Of a stretch of 64,000 nt of DNA, positions 8,411 to 17,539 are shown one piece after another; the stretch's first letter is position 1; each line of letters opens with the position of its first letter. The stretch is taken from the NCBI RefSeq assembly GCF_000739015.1, contig NZ_JPUG01000052.1, forward strand, positions 1 through 64,000, given 5' to 3'. Made by a program: the position numbers and the translations under genes. Source of the stretch: Microvirga sp. BSC39 (lineage in GTDB: Bacteria; Pseudomonadota; Alphaproteobacteria; Rhizobiales; Beijerinckiaceae). The notes under the pieces are model-generated. The model was not told the origin of the DNA. It worked only from the letters and a program-made list of their open reading frames with translations, and did no database searches.

Positions 8411-9217
8411 ATGGCAAATCTTTTTCCCCCGAACGAAGTGGAGCGCCTCGCAGCCCTCCGGCGGCTCGACATCATCGACGCTCCGGCGTCTCCCTCCCTC
8501 GACCGCATCTGTCGTGTGGCCCAGCAGCTGTTCAATGTTCCCATCGCTGCCGTGACCTTCCTTGACGACACGCAGCAATGGCTCAAGTCGACCGTCGGGA
8601 TCCCCGACATCACGGTCACGGCGCGCGAGCACTCCTTCTGCCAGTATACGATCATGCATGACGAGGTGTTTGTCGTGCCCGATGCAAAGGCAGACCGGAC
8701 CCTCGCGGCCAATCCTTACGTGGCAGGCGAGCCGGGTATTCGGTTCTATGCCGGCGCGCCCCTGACGACTGAGCCTGGAATACGGCTCGGGTCCTTGTGC
8801 GTGATCGACACCGAGCCGCGCGAGTTCCACCCGGATCAGGCGGCTGTTCTCGCCGGCCTGGGACGGCTCGTCGTCGATGAGTTGTGGCTCCATCATCTTG
8901 AACGGGCTGGGCTGGCCCACGTGAACTCGGAGTCAGCGCCCGCGGCCGCAACGCCTCTCGCGTTCGACCTAGCCGCAGCCCTCACGAGCGAGCAGATCCG
9001 CGCCGGACGAGCCTTGCTCAACTGGTCCGTGCGTGAGCTCGCCGATGCCTCGGGCATCTCAGCAACAACGATCAAGCGCATCGAGGCTCACGGCAGTGAT
9101 ACTGTGCGGAAGGCGAGTATCGATGCCATCAGGCGGGCCATGGAAACCCATGGCGTTGAGTTCACAGCTTCGGCTGACGCAAAGGTCGGGTTGAGCATCG
9201 ACTTAAAATGCAAATAG
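8411..9217 (+). CDS. GAF domain-XRE-type helix-turn-helix fusion protein
   Basis: The 268-residue product has an N-terminal GAF domain (about 15-165) with the usual LDRICRVAQQLFNVPIAAVT opening, SFCQYTI, and FYAGAPLTTEPGIRLGSLCV core. A C-terminal DNA-binding domain of the XRE/Cro type runs from about 195 to 245 (SEQIRAGRALLNWSVRELAD then SGISATTIKRIEA). This suggests a soluble one-component regulator sensing a small molecule, light or redox through GAF. ATG 8411 was chosen because the family starts there and a G-rich site precedes it; the frame is open back to a GTG at 8297. Its stop codon is inside a terminator stem. Confidence 0.82.
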   Translation: MANLFPPNEVERLAALRRLDIIDAPASPSLDRICRVAQQLFNVPIAAVTFLDDTQQWLKSTVGIPDITVTAREHSFCQYTIMHDEVFVVPDAKADRTLAANPYVAGEPGIRFYAGAPLTTEPGIRLGSLCVIDTEPREFHPDQAAVLAGLGRLVVDELWLHHLERAGLAHVNSESAPAAATPLAFDLAAALTSEQIRAGRALLNWSVRELADASGISATTIKRIEAHGSDTVRKASIDAIRRAMETHGVEFTASADAKVGLSIDLKCK

Positions 9218-9230
9218 CGATTTGCATTTT
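9205..9230 (+). terminator. Strong terminator overlapping the GAF-HTH stop codon
   Basis: An 11-bp perfect stem (AAAATGCAAAT, 9205-9215, with ATTTGCATTTT, 9220-9230) closes a 4-base loop and ends in a T run. The TAG stop lies at 9215-9217, so the final codons form the 5' arm. Confidence 0.85.
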
Positions 9231-9416
9231 TACCAGACCGAAACGGGCGGTTTCTCTGCGCCGCCGCCGCTCCCCTTAATGAGCCGTTAGGAGTTGATGG
9301 CCAAATTGGCGCCAGTTCAGGTCCGGGCATTGCTCCGGCCCGATCGAGAGCGTCCTCCGCATTTCCCTGAAGAGCGGTGCCAAGACGCGCGAAATGGCAA
9401 GCCTTGGGGGCGGTTG

Positions 9417-10898
9417 ATGTTTATGTTTCGGACAAGCGGCGAGATGTCGGACAAGCTGGAGGCCTTGGACCGGTCTCAGGCCATTATCGAGTTCAAGCTC
9501 GATGGCACCATCTTGACCGCTAACGAGAACTTCCTCGACACGATGGGATACCGGCTGGAGGAGATCCAGGGGCGGCATCACAGCCTGTTCGTGAACCCTG
9601 CCGAGCAGGCCAGTGCGCATTACCGCGAATTCTGGGCCGCTCTGAACCGGGGTGAAGCGCAGACGGCCGAGTATCGGCGCTTTGGCAAGGGCGGGAAGGA
9701 GGTCTGGATCCAGGCGTCCTACAATCCCGTACTCGACCGGAGCGGCAAGCCCTACAAGGTAGTGAAGTTCGCCACGGATACGACTGAGCAGAGGCTTCAG
9801 GCTGCGGACTTCGAAGGGCAGATCAAAGCCATCGACCGCTCCCAGGCGGTCATCGCCTTCAAGCTCGACGGCACCATCCTGACTGCCAACGAGAACTTCC
9901 TCAGCACGATGGGCTACGGCCTTGACGAGATCCAAGGCCGGCACCACAGCCTGTTCGTCGAGCCCGACCATCGCAACAGCCAGGACTACCGGGATTTCTG
10001 GGCAGCCCTCGCGCGAGGCGAGTACCAATCGGCCGAGTACAAGCGCATCGGCAAGGGCGGACGGGAGATCTGGATCCAGGCCTCCTACAACCCGATCCTC
10101 GACATGGCGGGGCGTCCCTACAAGGCCATCAAGTTCGCTACCGACATCACGGCGCAGGTGCATGAACGTATCCGGCGCGCCGAGATCCAGAAATCGATTG
10201 CCGCTGAACTCATCGAGATCACAAAGGCGATTGCCGGCGTCACGGACCAAGCCGAAGGGGCAGCCAGCGCGTCAGGCGAGACCTCGCAGAACGTGCAGGC
10301 GGTTGCGGCCGGAGCGGAGGAGCTTGCAGCATCCGTCAACGAGATCGGACAGCAGGTCAATCACGCGCTTTCCATTTCCACCGAAGCGGTCGAGCAGGGC
10401 AGGCAGACGAATGCAATCGTGTCGGGGCTTTCGGCTTCGGCGCAGAAGATCGGCGAAATCGTCACGCTCATCGACAGCATTGCGTCCAAGACCAATCTTC
10501 TCGCGCTGAATGCCACCATCGAGGCGGCGAGGGCGGGCGAGGCAGGCCGTGGTTTCGCGGTGGTGGCCTCCGAGGTCAAGAGCCTGGCCACGCAGACGGC
10601 GAGAGCGACGGAAGAGATCAGTGGACAGATCGCACAGACGCAAGCGGCAACGCAGCAGGTCGTGACGGCAATCGAGGCCATCACCTCGACTGTTCAGAGG
10701 CTCAACGAGATCTCGGTTGCAATCTCTGCTGCCGTGGAGGAGCAATCGGCCGTGACGCAGGAGATGTCGTCCAACATGCAGGGAGCCTCGCGCAGCGTCT
10801 CCTCAATCAGCGTCAGCATGAACGAGATCGCTCGCTCCGCGGATCTGGTGAGCACCGCCACCCTGAAGGTCCGCGAGGCTTCCGCATCGATCGGCTGA
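9417..10898 (+). CDS. Soluble methyl-accepting chemotaxis protein with tandem PAS domains
   Basis: The 493-residue product has two PAS domains (about 12-128 and 134-250) that are close copies, sharing LDRSQA/IDRSQA openings, [15 protein letters not shown] and [10 protein letters not shown]. An MCP signalling domain follows with the conserved hairpin tip around [19 protein letters not shown]. No transmembrane segment or signal peptide is visible, so this is a cytoplasmic receptor that would act on CheA/CheW. The start at 9417 follows a GGGGG stretch; the frame extends to 9294, but the extra residues do not match the family. No other chemotaxis genes are nearby. Confidence 0.9.
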   Translation: MFMFRTSGEMSDKLEALDRSQAIIEFKLDGTILTANENFLDTMGYRLEEIQGRHHSLFVNPAEQASAHYREFWAALNRGEAQTAEYRRFGKGGKEVWIQASYNPVLDRSGKPYKVVKFATDTTEQRLQAADFEGQIKAIDRSQAVIAFKLDGTILTANENFLSTMGYGLDEIQGRHHSLFVEPDHRNSQDYRDFWAALARGEYQSAEYKRIGKGGREIWIQASYNPILDMAGRPYKAIKFATDITAQVHERIRRAEIQKSIAAELIEITKAIAGVTDQAEGAASASGETSQNVQAVAAGAEELAASVNEIGQQVNHALSISTEAVEQGRQTNAIVSGLSASAQKIGEIVTLIDSIASKTNLLALNATIEAARAGEAGRGFAVVASEVKSLATQTARATEEISGQIAQTQAATQQVVTAIEAITSTVQRLNEISVAISAAVEEQSAVTQEMSSNMQGASRSVSSISVSMNEIARSADLVSTATLKVREASASIG

Positions 10899-10947
10899 CG
10901 ACCGTGTGAGGTGTGACAGGCATGAACTCTCGCAGTCCTGACAAGAT

Positions 10948-10974
10948 AAAGGCGCCTCGATGGAAGGCGCCTTT
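10948..10974 (+). terminator. Intrinsic terminator after the chemoreceptor gene
   Basis: AAAGGCGCC (10948-10956) pairs with GGCGCCTTT (10966-10974) and is followed by GTTGTTGTT. It lies between the convergent chemoreceptor and tctA genes. Confidence 0.8.
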
Positions 10975-11000
10975 GTTGTTGTTCGATTGGTCGCGGGGCC

Positions 11001-12500
11001 CTAGTCCTCCACCGCCTTGAACCGTCCCAGTCCCTTGAGGAAGAAGGGCAGGACGAGGGCGAGCAGCGCGATGGCGAGGAGCGTCGCAGAGATCGGACTC
11101 TGCAGAAGCGTCATCGGATCGCCCAGGCTGATCGACAGCGCCCGTCGAAGCTGGCTTTCGGCGATCGGCCCCAGAATCAGGCCGACCACGACCGGGGCGA
11201 TTGGGAAGTCGAAGCGCCGCATCAGGAAGCCGAGGATGCCGAAGACCGTCAGCATGACGAGTTCCACCGGCGACGGGTTGGCCGCGATGGTGCCCATGGT
11301 GGCGAAGACCAGGATGCCGGCGTAGAGCCAGGGCTGAGGGATCATGAGCAGCCTGACCCACAGACCGACCAGCGGCAGGTTCAGCACCAGCAGCATGCCA
11401 TTGGCGATGAACAGGCTAGCGATGAGACCCCAGACGAGGTTCGGCTGATCGGCGAACAGCAGGGGGCCGGGATTGAGGCCGTATTGCTGGAAGCCGGCGA
11501 GCAGCATGGCGGCCGTGGCGGAGGTCGGCAGGCCGAGCGTCAGCAAAGGCACGAGCGTTCCCGCCGCAGACGCGTTGTTGGCGGCCTCAGGCCCGGCGAC
11601 GCCCTCGATGGCGCCCCGGCCGAAATCCTCAGGGTGCTTCGTCAGGCGCCGTTCGGTGGCATAGGACAGGAATGTCGGGATCTCCGCGCCGCCTGCCGGG
11701 AGGGCGCCGATGGGAAAGCCGAACATGGTGCCGCGCAACCAGGGCTTCCAGGAGCGCTTCCAGTCCTCCTTGGTCATCCAGAGCGAGCCGCGCACGGCTT
11801 CGAGCTTCTCCTCATGGACGTGGCGGCGGGAGGCGACATAGAGCGCCTCGCCCACGGCAAAGAGGCCCACCGCCAGGGTCGTGACCTCGATGTTGTCGTA
11901 AAGTTCAGGCACGCCGAAGCTCAGGCGGGATTGGCCGGACAGGATGTCGATGCCCACCAGCCCGAGCAGCAGCCCGATGAACAGGCTGGTGAGGCCGCGC
12001 ACGGGTGAATCGCCGAACGTGGCCGAGACGGTGACAAAGGCCACGACCATCAGGGCGAAGTAATCCTCCGGCCCGAAGCTGACGGCGATTTCCACCAGGT
12101 ACGGGGCGAGCAGCGTGAGGCCCAACGTCGCGATGGTGCCCGCCACGAAGGAGCCGATGGCCGAGGTGGCGAGCGCAGGACCGCCGCGCCCGGCCTTGGC
12201 CATCAGGTTGCCTTCGAGGGCGGTGGCCATGGAGGCGCTTTCGCCCGGCGTGTTGATCAGGATGGCCGTGGTCGAACCGCCATACATGCCGCCGTAATAG
12301 ATGCCGGCGAACATGATGATCGATCCCGCCGGATCGAGCTTGAAGGTGATCGGCAGGAGCAGCGCCACGGTGAGTGCCGGACCGATGCCGGGCAGCACAC
12401 CGACGGCGGTGCCGAGGAGAACGCCGATGAGGGCGAACAGGAGGTTCGCCGGCTGGATCGCGACGGCAAGGCCGCCGGCGAGGGAGGTGAAAGCTTCCAT
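11001..12500 (-). CDS. tctA: Tripartite tricarboxylate transporter, large permease TctA
   Basis: The 499-residue membrane protein is the 12-TM transport subunit of a TTT system, which takes up carboxylates using an ion gradient and a periplasmic binding protein. The family motif [20 protein letters not shown] is near the N-terminus, with the second glycine-rich stretch [20 protein letters not shown] and the later [23 protein letters not shown] 12500 was chosen because it follows GAGG and leaves seven bases after the tctB stop; a TTG at 12524 would overlap tctB. It is the last gene of the tctC-tctB-tctA operon. Substrate not determinable from sequence. Confidence 0.93.
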   Translation of the reverse strand: MEAFTSLAGGLAVAIQPANLLFALIGVLLGTAVGVLPGIGPALTVALLLPITFKLDPAGSIIMFAGIYYGGMYGGSTTAILINTPGESASMATALEGNLMAKAGRGGPALATSAIGSFVAGTIATLGLTLLAPYLVEIAVSFGPEDYFALMVVAFVTVSATFGDSPVRGLTSLFIGLLLGLVGIDILSGQSRLSFGVPELYDNIEVTTLAVGLFAVGEALYVASRRHVHEEKLEAVRGSLWMTKEDWKRSWKPWLRGTMFGFPIGALPAGGAEIPTFLSYATERRLTKHPEDFGRGAIEGVAGPEAANNASAAGTLVPLLTLGLPTSATAAMLLAGFQQYGLNPGPLLFADQPNLVWGLIASLFIANGMLLVLNLPLVGLWVRLLMIPQPWLYAGILVFATMGTIAANPSPVELVMLTVFGILGFLMRRFDFPIAPVVVGLILGPIAESQLRRALSISLGDPMTLLQSPISATLLAIALLALVLPFFLKGLGRFKAVED

Positions 12501-12507
12501 GGCGGCC

Positions 12508-12981
12508 TCAGAATAGGCGTTCAAGCGGCCCTGCCGGAAGGGACAGGGTCAGGAGCTTGGCGAAGAGCAGGTAGACGAAGACGGCAATCACCGCGCCGAT
12601 GACGAAATCGGTGACGAAGGCCCGTCGCCCGAAGGCCGTGGACGTGGCCGCAAACAGCAGGGCCGTGCCGATCATGAAGCCGCCGCCGAAGGCGATGAGG
12701 GCGATCAGGCAGGCAAGCCCCCCGAGGATCAGGATGATCGGTTTCCAGTCCAGGCTCTCACGGGCCGGAAGGTCGCCGCGCAGGGCGCCGATGGCATTGC
12801 CGATGGCGAGCAGCGTAAGGCCGCCCGAGACGATGATGGGCATGACCTTCGGGCCGAGGTCGTAGGGGGACAGGATTTGAAGCTTGCTCATGTCCCACCA
12901 GACGACACCGGCCAGGACAAGAAGAATGACGGCGATGACGAGGCCCGCCACGTCGATGCGCCGCTGGGGAGATGAGGTCAT
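12508..12981 (-). CDS. tctB: Tripartite tricarboxylate transporter, small permease TctB
   Basis: A 157-residue four-helix membrane protein with TM segments at about 10-27, 42-62, 78-110 and 120-145. This length, hydropathy and position directly upstream of tctA are typical of TctB, the small membrane subunit. The motif [14 protein letters not shown] after the first helix is characteristic. It ends seven bases before tctA and is separated from tctC by a hairpin with a T-rich tail. Confidence 0.88.
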   Translation of the reverse strand: MTSSPQRRIDVAGLVIAVILLVLAGVVWWDMSKLQILSPYDLGPKVMPIIVSGGLTLLAIGNAIGALRGDLPARESLDWKPIILILGGLACLIALIAFGGGFMIGTALLFAATSTAFGRRAFVTDFVIGAVIAVFVYLLFAKLLTLSLPAGPLERLF

Positions 12982-13001
12982 GGCATTTCCTGCAAAAAAG
13001 A

Positions 13002-13028
13002 AGCGCCGCGCTTCATCAACGCGGCGCT
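13002..13028 (-). terminator. Intercistronic hairpin between tctC and tctB
   Basis: A 9-bp stem (AGCGCCGCG, 13002-13010, with CGCGGCGCT, 13020-13028) is followed on the minus strand by TTCTTTTTT. This is a canonical intrinsic terminator placed between the binding protein gene and its permease genes, so it probably acts as a leaky terminator giving more tctC than tctBA transcript. Confidence 0.75.
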
Positions 13029-13052
13029 CCGGAGATCATTCTAGGCTTGAGC

Positions 13053-14024
13053 TTAGGACTTCACCAGCCCGACCGAGGTCAGGACTTCCTTCGTGCGGGC
13101 CTGCTCGTCGGCCAGGATCTTGGCGAAGGCATCGCCCGAGACATAGGCATCTTCCCAGCCCTTCGTCTTGAGGATTTCCTGCCATTCGCTGGACTTGGCC
13201 ATCTTGTCCATGGCGTCCGTCAGGGCCTTCTTCTGGTCGGCAGAGATGCCGGGAGGTGCAACCACCGCGCGCCAGTTGGCGATCTCGATGTCGACACCCT
13301 GCGCCTTGATCGACGGCTTGTCGGCCGTGGCTTTGTCGGCCGGGGTGGTGAGGCCGATCAGGCGCAGCTTGCCGGCCTTGATCTGGCTCTCGAACTCGCC
13401 GTAGCCGGAGATGCCGGCCGTGACCTTGCCGCCGAGGATGGCCGCCAGGGCCTCACCGCCGCCGGAGAAGGGAATGTAGTTGATCTTTGTCGGGTCGGCG
13501 CCCGCCGCCTTGGCGAACAGCGCCGCTGCTATATGGTCGACGCCGCCGGCCGAGCCGCCGGCCCACGTCACCTTGGCCGGATCGGCCTTGAGGGCGTCCG
13601 CCAGTTCCTTGGCGGTCTTGATTGGGGAATCGGCCGGGACGACGATGGCCTCGTACTCCGCTGTCAGGCGGGCGATGGGCGTGGTCTGATCGAGGGTGAC
13701 GGGCGACTTGTTGGTCAGCAGCGCGCCCACCATGACATAGCCCATGACCATGAGCTGGTTGCCGTCACCCTTGGAATTGTTCACGAGCTGAGCGATGCCG
13801 ATGGAGCCGCCGGCGCCCGGAACGTTTGTGACCTGCGCGCTCTTGGCGATGCCCGATTGGGTCAGGGCCTGCTGCATGGAGCGGGCCGTCTGGTCCCAGC
13901 CGCCGCCCGGCGCTGCGGGAGCCATGATCTTGAGCTCCATCTGGGCTGCTGCCGATGTCACGAATCCGGCCACGGCTGCGGCAGCGAGTGCGCTACGCCA
14001 AAGGCCTCTGCGAAACTGGGTCAT
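13053..14024 (-). CDS. tctC: Tripartite tricarboxylate transporter, binding protein TctC/Bug
   Basis: The 323-residue product has a signal peptide (MTQFRRGLWRSALAAAAVAG, cleavage after SAAA) and the Bug-family periplasmic binding fold. Family hallmarks are IMAPAAPGGGWDQTARSMQQ near the mature N-terminus, the NVPGAGGSIGIAQL loop and the KVTWAGGSAGGVDHIAAALF segment that clamps a ligand carboxylate. The start at 14024 has a near-perfect GGAGGAAACC site; a frame extension to 14102 is not supported. It is the first gene of the operon, consistent with high expression of the receptor. Confidence 0.93.
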   Translation of the reverse strand: MTQFRRGLWRSALAAAAVAGFVTSAAAQMELKIMAPAAPGGGWDQTARSMQQALTQSGIAKSAQVTNVPGAGGSIGIAQLVNNSKGDGNQLMVMGYVMVGALLTNKSPVTLDQTTPIARLTAEYEAIVVPADSPIKTAKELADALKADPAKVTWAGGSAGGVDHIAAALFAKAAGADPTKINYIPFSGGGEALAAILGGKVTAGISGYGEFESQIKAGKLRLIGLTTPADKATADKPSIKAQGVDIEIANWRAVVAPPGISADQKKALTDAMDKMAKSSEWQEILKTKGWEDAYVSGDAFAKILADEQARTKEVLTSVGLVKS

Positions 14025-14251
14025 CTGGTTTCCTCCGTCGACGCTGACGTTGGGTGAGAGCGTCCTGCGGCAGAACCTAAAGAGGGAACGGGGGAGCGGC
14101 AAGCGCTTGCTTCTTTATCGCTGTTGAACCTTGGCGTAAGAACACCATCGCAAGGGGACAGCCATGTGCTCGGAGCAGGGCTGTCGGGCGGTGCCGGCCG
14201 GCAAACGTCCCTATATGAATGTTGAACCGGAATTTGAGCGGAGACCGCGCC

Positions 14252-15637
14252 ATGACCTCATTCGATGTTGATCTCTTCGTCATCGGAGGCGGATCGGGCG
14301 GCGTGCGTGCAGCCCGGATCGCCGCCGGTTACGGCGCGAAGGTCATGCTGGCGGAGGAATACCGGGTCGGCGGGACCTGCGTGATCCGTGGCTGCGTGCC
14401 CAAGAAGCTGATGGTCTATGCGAGCCGCTTCGCCGAGGAGTTCCATGAAGCACAAGGGTTCGGCTGGAGCGTCGGGGAGACGCGCTTCGACTGGGCGACC
14501 CTGATCCGCAACAAGGACAGGGAGATCGACCGGCTGGAGGGCATCTACCGGACGAACCTGGAGAAGGCCGGCGTCGAGATCGTCGACAGCAGGGCGGTGA
14601 TCGAGGATGCGCATACAGTCCATGTGCTCAAGACCGGCGCGCGGATCCGCGCCCGCTATATCCTTGTGGCGGTGGGCGCCCACCCGACCCTGGAGCCGGT
14701 CATCCCTGGCGGCGAACTCGGCATCACGTCCAATGAGGTGTTCCACCTGGAGACCCAGCCAAAGCGCATCCTGGTCGTCGGCGGCGGCTACATTGCCGTT
14801 GAATTTGCTGGTGTTTTCGCCGGTCTCGGCAGCGAGGTCACGCTCCTGCACCGGGGCGACAAGCTCCTGCGCGGCTTCGACGATGATGTGCGCTCAGCCT
14901 TGGGCGAAGCCTATGCCGGGCGGGGCATCAACCTGGCCCTGGGCCGGACCCTGACGAGCCTGGAGAAGACCGGGGAGGGCATTGCCGCGATCCTGTCCGA
15001 TGGTTCGACCCTCATGGTCGATCAGGTTCTCGTCGCCACCGGGCGGCGTCCCAATACCAAGGGGCTTGGTCTGGAGAATGCAGGGATCACCGTCGACGAG
15101 GTGGGGGCGATTCCGGTAGATGCCTATTCCCAGACTCTCATTCCCTCGATCTATGCAGTGGGTGACGTCACCAACCGGGCGAACCTCACCCCCATCGCCA
15201 TCCGCGAGGGCCATGCCTTCGCCGATACGATTTTCGGCAACAAGCCCACGATGGTCGATCACGACCTGATCCCGACCGCCGTCTTCTCCACGCCGGAGAT
15301 CGGCGTCATCGGCTGCGGCGAGGCCGCCGCCCGGGCGATCTACGGCGAGATCGACGTCTACAAGACCGCCTTCCGGCCCATGAAGGCGACGCTTTCGGGC
15401 GGCAAGGAACGTGTTTTCATGAAGCTGATCGTCGACAAGGCCACCGACAAGGTCGTGGGCGTCCACATCATGGGTCATGACGCCGGCGAGATGATCCAGC
15501 TTGCCGGCGTCGCCGTCACCATGGGGGCTACCAAGGCTGATTTCGACCGCACCGTGGCGGTTCATCCGACCGCAGCGGAGGAGCTCGTGACCATGCGCAC
15601 GCCTGTGGTGGTGAAGAAGCCGGAGGCAGTGGGGTGA
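14252..15637 (+). CDS. gor: Glutathione-disulfide reductase
   Basis: A 461-residue FAD- and NADPH-dependent class I disulfide reductase that regenerates glutathione. The FAD-binding VIGGGSGGVRAARIAAGYG opens the protein. The redox-active pair is Cys43 and Cys48 in GGTCVIRGCVPKK, the form specific to glutathione reductase. The NADPH-binding VVGGGYIAVEFAGVFAGLGS lies in the middle, and the C-terminal HPTAAEELVT carries the catalytic His-Glu dyad. ATG 14252 follows GCGGAGA; an upstream ATG at 14219 is less likely. A terminator follows. Confidence 0.95.
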   Translation: MTSFDVDLFVIGGGSGGVRAARIAAGYGAKVMLAEEYRVGGTCVIRGCVPKKLMVYASRFAEEFHEAQGFGWSVGETRFDWATLIRNKDREIDRLEGIYRTNLEKAGVEIVDSRAVIEDAHTVHVLKTGARIRARYILVAVGAHPTLEPVIPGGELGITSNEVFHLETQPKRILVVGGGYIAVEFAGVFAGLGSEVTLLHRGDKLLRGFDDDVRSALGEAYAGRGINLALGRTLTSLEKTGEGIAAILSDGSTLMVDQVLVATGRRPNTKGLGLENAGITVDEVGAIPVDAYSQTLIPSIYAVGDVTNRANLTPIAIREGHAFADTIFGNKPTMVDHDLIPTAVFSTPEIGVIGCGEAAARAIYGEIDVYKTAFRPMKATLSGGKERVFMKLIVDKATDKVVGVHIMGHDAGEMIQLAGVAVTMGATKADFDRTVAVHPTAAEELVTMRTPVVVKKPEAVG

Positions 15638-15658
15638 CGGAATCGTCGCACCGGAGCT

Positions 15659-15674
15659 GAGTGCCTCTGCACTC
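15659..15674 (+). terminator. Intrinsic terminator after gor
   Basis: GAGTGC (15659-15664) pairs with GCACTC (15669-15674) around a 4-base loop and is followed by GCCTTTTTATTT, a good T tract. Confidence 0.7.
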
Positions 15675-15766
15675 GCCTTTTTATTTATGTCGTGTATAGG
15701 TGCCGTTTCATGCCGCTTGTTGCGGCGCACATTGAGCATTGAAGAAAGGACACGGGGGTAAGTGTC

Positions 15767-17152
15767 ATGACCGAGCGGTGGACGCCCGACAGCTGGAGAA
15801 ACAAGCCGATCCAGCAGGTTCCAGCCTATCCGGACCCTGAGGCCCTTGAAGGCGTCGAGCAGCAGCTCGCCGGCTTTCCCCCGCTCGTCTTCGCAGGCGA
15901 GGCCCGCAAGCTGAAGAAGACCCTGGCCAAGGTCGCCAAGGGCGAGGCTTTCCTGCTCCAGGGCGGCGACTGCGCCGAGAGCTTCGCCGAGCATTCGGCC
16001 GACAACATCCGTGACTTCTTCCGCCTGTTCCTCCAGATGGCCGTGGTGCTCACCTACGCGGGCGGCTCGCCCGTGGTGAAGGTCGGCCGCGTGGCCGGTC
16101 AGTTCGCCAAGCCGCGCTCCTCGGGCACGGAGGTCATCGATGGTGTCGAGCTTCCGAGCTACCGGGGCGACATCATCAGCGACATCGCCTTCACGCCGGA
16201 AGCCCGCACGCCCGATCCGCGCCGCCAGCTCATGGCCTATCGCCAGTCGGCCGCGACCCTGAACCTGATCCGCGCCTTCGCCACCGGCGGCTACGCCAAT
16301 CTCGAGAACGCCCATCGCTGGATGCTCGGTTTCGTGAAGGACTCGCCGCAATCCTCGCGTTACAGTGAGCTGGCCGAGCGCATCACCGAGAGCATCAACT
16401 TCATGCGGGCCATCGGGATCGACCCCGAGACTCATCCCGAGATGCGCTCGACGGATTTCTACACCAGCCACGAGGCGCTGCTGCTCGGCTACGAGGAGGC
16501 CATGACCCGGGTCGATTCCACGACCGGCGACTGGTACGCCACCTCCGGCCACATGCTCTGGATCGGCGACCGCACGCGCCAGCCGGACCACGCCCATATC
16601 GAATACATGCGCGGCATCAAGAACCCGATTGGCCTCAAATGCGGCCCGTCGCTTTCGGCGGACGGATTGCTCAGGCTCATCGACACCCTCAACCCTGAGG
16701 ACGAGGCTGGCCGCCTGACCCTGATCTGCCGCTTCGGTGCAGGCAAGGTGGGCGATCATCTGCCGGGCCTGATCCGCGCGGTCGAGCGGGAAGGGCGCAC
16801 GGTGGTGTGGTCCTGCGATCCCATGCACGGCAATACGATCAAGGCGGGCTCGGGCTACAAGACCCGGCCGTTCGAGCAGGTCATGAGCGAGGTACAGGAC
16901 TTCTTCGCCATCCATCAGGCGGAAGGAACCCATGCGGGCGGCATCCATCTGGAGATGACCGGCAAGAACGTGACGGAATGCACCGGTGGCGCCCGCGCGC
17001 TCACGGATGCGGACCTCTCCGACCGCTACCACACCTATTGCGATCCGCGCCTCAACGCGGAGCAGGCGCTGGAAATCGCGTTCCTGACCTCGGAATTGAT
17101 CAAGCGCGAGCGCCAGTCAAGGGAACAGCCGACCGCCCTGGCGGCGGAATGA
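15767..17152 (+). CDS. Class II 3-deoxy-7-phosphoheptulonate synthase
   Basis: DAHP synthase condenses phosphoenolpyruvate and erythrose 4-phosphate, the first step of the shikimate pathway. The 461-residue length and motifs are those of the plant-like class II enzyme: [19 protein letters not shown] at the N-terminus, [11 protein letters not shown] with the metal-binding Cys, [14 protein letters not shown], and near the C-terminus [10 protein letters not shown] and [17 protein letters not shown] with metal-binding His and Glu residues. GGGGGTAAG precedes the ATG. It stands alone with a strong terminator behind it, and a terminator also separates it from gor. Confidence 0.96.
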   Translation: MTERWTPDSWRNKPIQQVPAYPDPEALEGVEQQLAGFPPLVFAGEARKLKKTLAKVAKGEAFLLQGGDCAESFAEHSADNIRDFFRLFLQMAVVLTYAGGSPVVKVGRVAGQFAKPRSSGTEVIDGVELPSYRGDIISDIAFTPEARTPDPRRQLMAYRQSAATLNLIRAFATGGYANLENAHRWMLGFVKDSPQSSRYSELAERITESINFMRAIGIDPETHPEMRSTDFYTSHEALLLGYEEAMTRVDSTTGDWYATSGHMLWIGDRTRQPDHAHIEYMRGIKNPIGLKCGPSLSADGLLRLIDTLNPEDEAGRLTLICRFGAGKVGDHLPGLIRAVEREGRTVVWSCDPMHGNTIKAGSGYKTRPFEQVMSEVQDFFAIHQAEGTHAGGIHLEMTGKNVTECTGGARALTDADLSDRYHTYCDPRLNAEQALEIAFLTSELIKRERQSREQPTALAAE

Positions 17153-17170
17153 ACGGCTGGATGGTTTAAG

Positions 17171-17199
17171 AAAAAGGGGCGCCTCGAGCGCCCCTTTTT
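17171..17199 (+). terminator. Strong intrinsic terminator after DAHP synthase
   Basis: AAAAAGGGGCGC (17171-17182) pairs perfectly with GCGCCCCTTTTT (17188-17199) around a 5-base loop, followed by CTTTT. The A-rich left side makes it work on the minus strand too, where it would end transcription of the microprotein gene at 17235-17318. Confidence 0.92.
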
Positions 17200-17234
17200 C
17201 TTTTACGCGTACGCTACTCTACAAGTATTTGAGC

Positions 17235-17318
17235 TTAGCTCAGCCAGCCCATGAAGAAGAGGATAAGGATGATCGGCAGAGGAATGCCGATGAGCCAAAG
17301 CAGGCCGCCTTTCAACAT
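17235..17318 (-). CDS. 27-residue membrane microprotein
   Basis: A short ORF encodes MLKGGLLWLIGIPLPIILI followed by LFFMGWLS. It is one continuous hydrophobic helix with a Lys near the N-terminus and a Pro-x-Pro kink-like centre, consistent with a single-pass inner membrane peptide. A good ribosome site (GGGAG, six bases before the ATG) is present, and the bidirectional terminator at 17171-17199 lies just after its stop. The gene fills an otherwise empty convergent/divergent space between the DAHP synthase and nadE genes. Function unknown. Confidence 0.7.
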   Translation of the reverse strand: MLKGGLLWLIGIPLPIILILFFMGWLS

Positions 17319-17539
17319 GTCAGTCTCCCAGTGTTTCGTGTAGAAATAACGAACTGGACTGTTGCGGGTTCCCACAAAGCTTGAGCTTTGCACAAGGCGC
17401 GGATGCTGCCCATAAGCGTCCTAGCGGAGCTAATACAAAATGGCGGATCGGCACGGCACCGCGCGCGTTGAACCGCCGTGGGAAAGCTTTGCTCGTTGCA
17501 TTGCTGCGCACCCGGCTGCGCGCTAAATCTGCAGGTGCC

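Noticed and set aside
14894..17032. A 712-codon minus-strand frame opposite gor and DAHP synthase
   Set aside because: Antisense shadow of well-supported enzymes; no ribosome site or domain.
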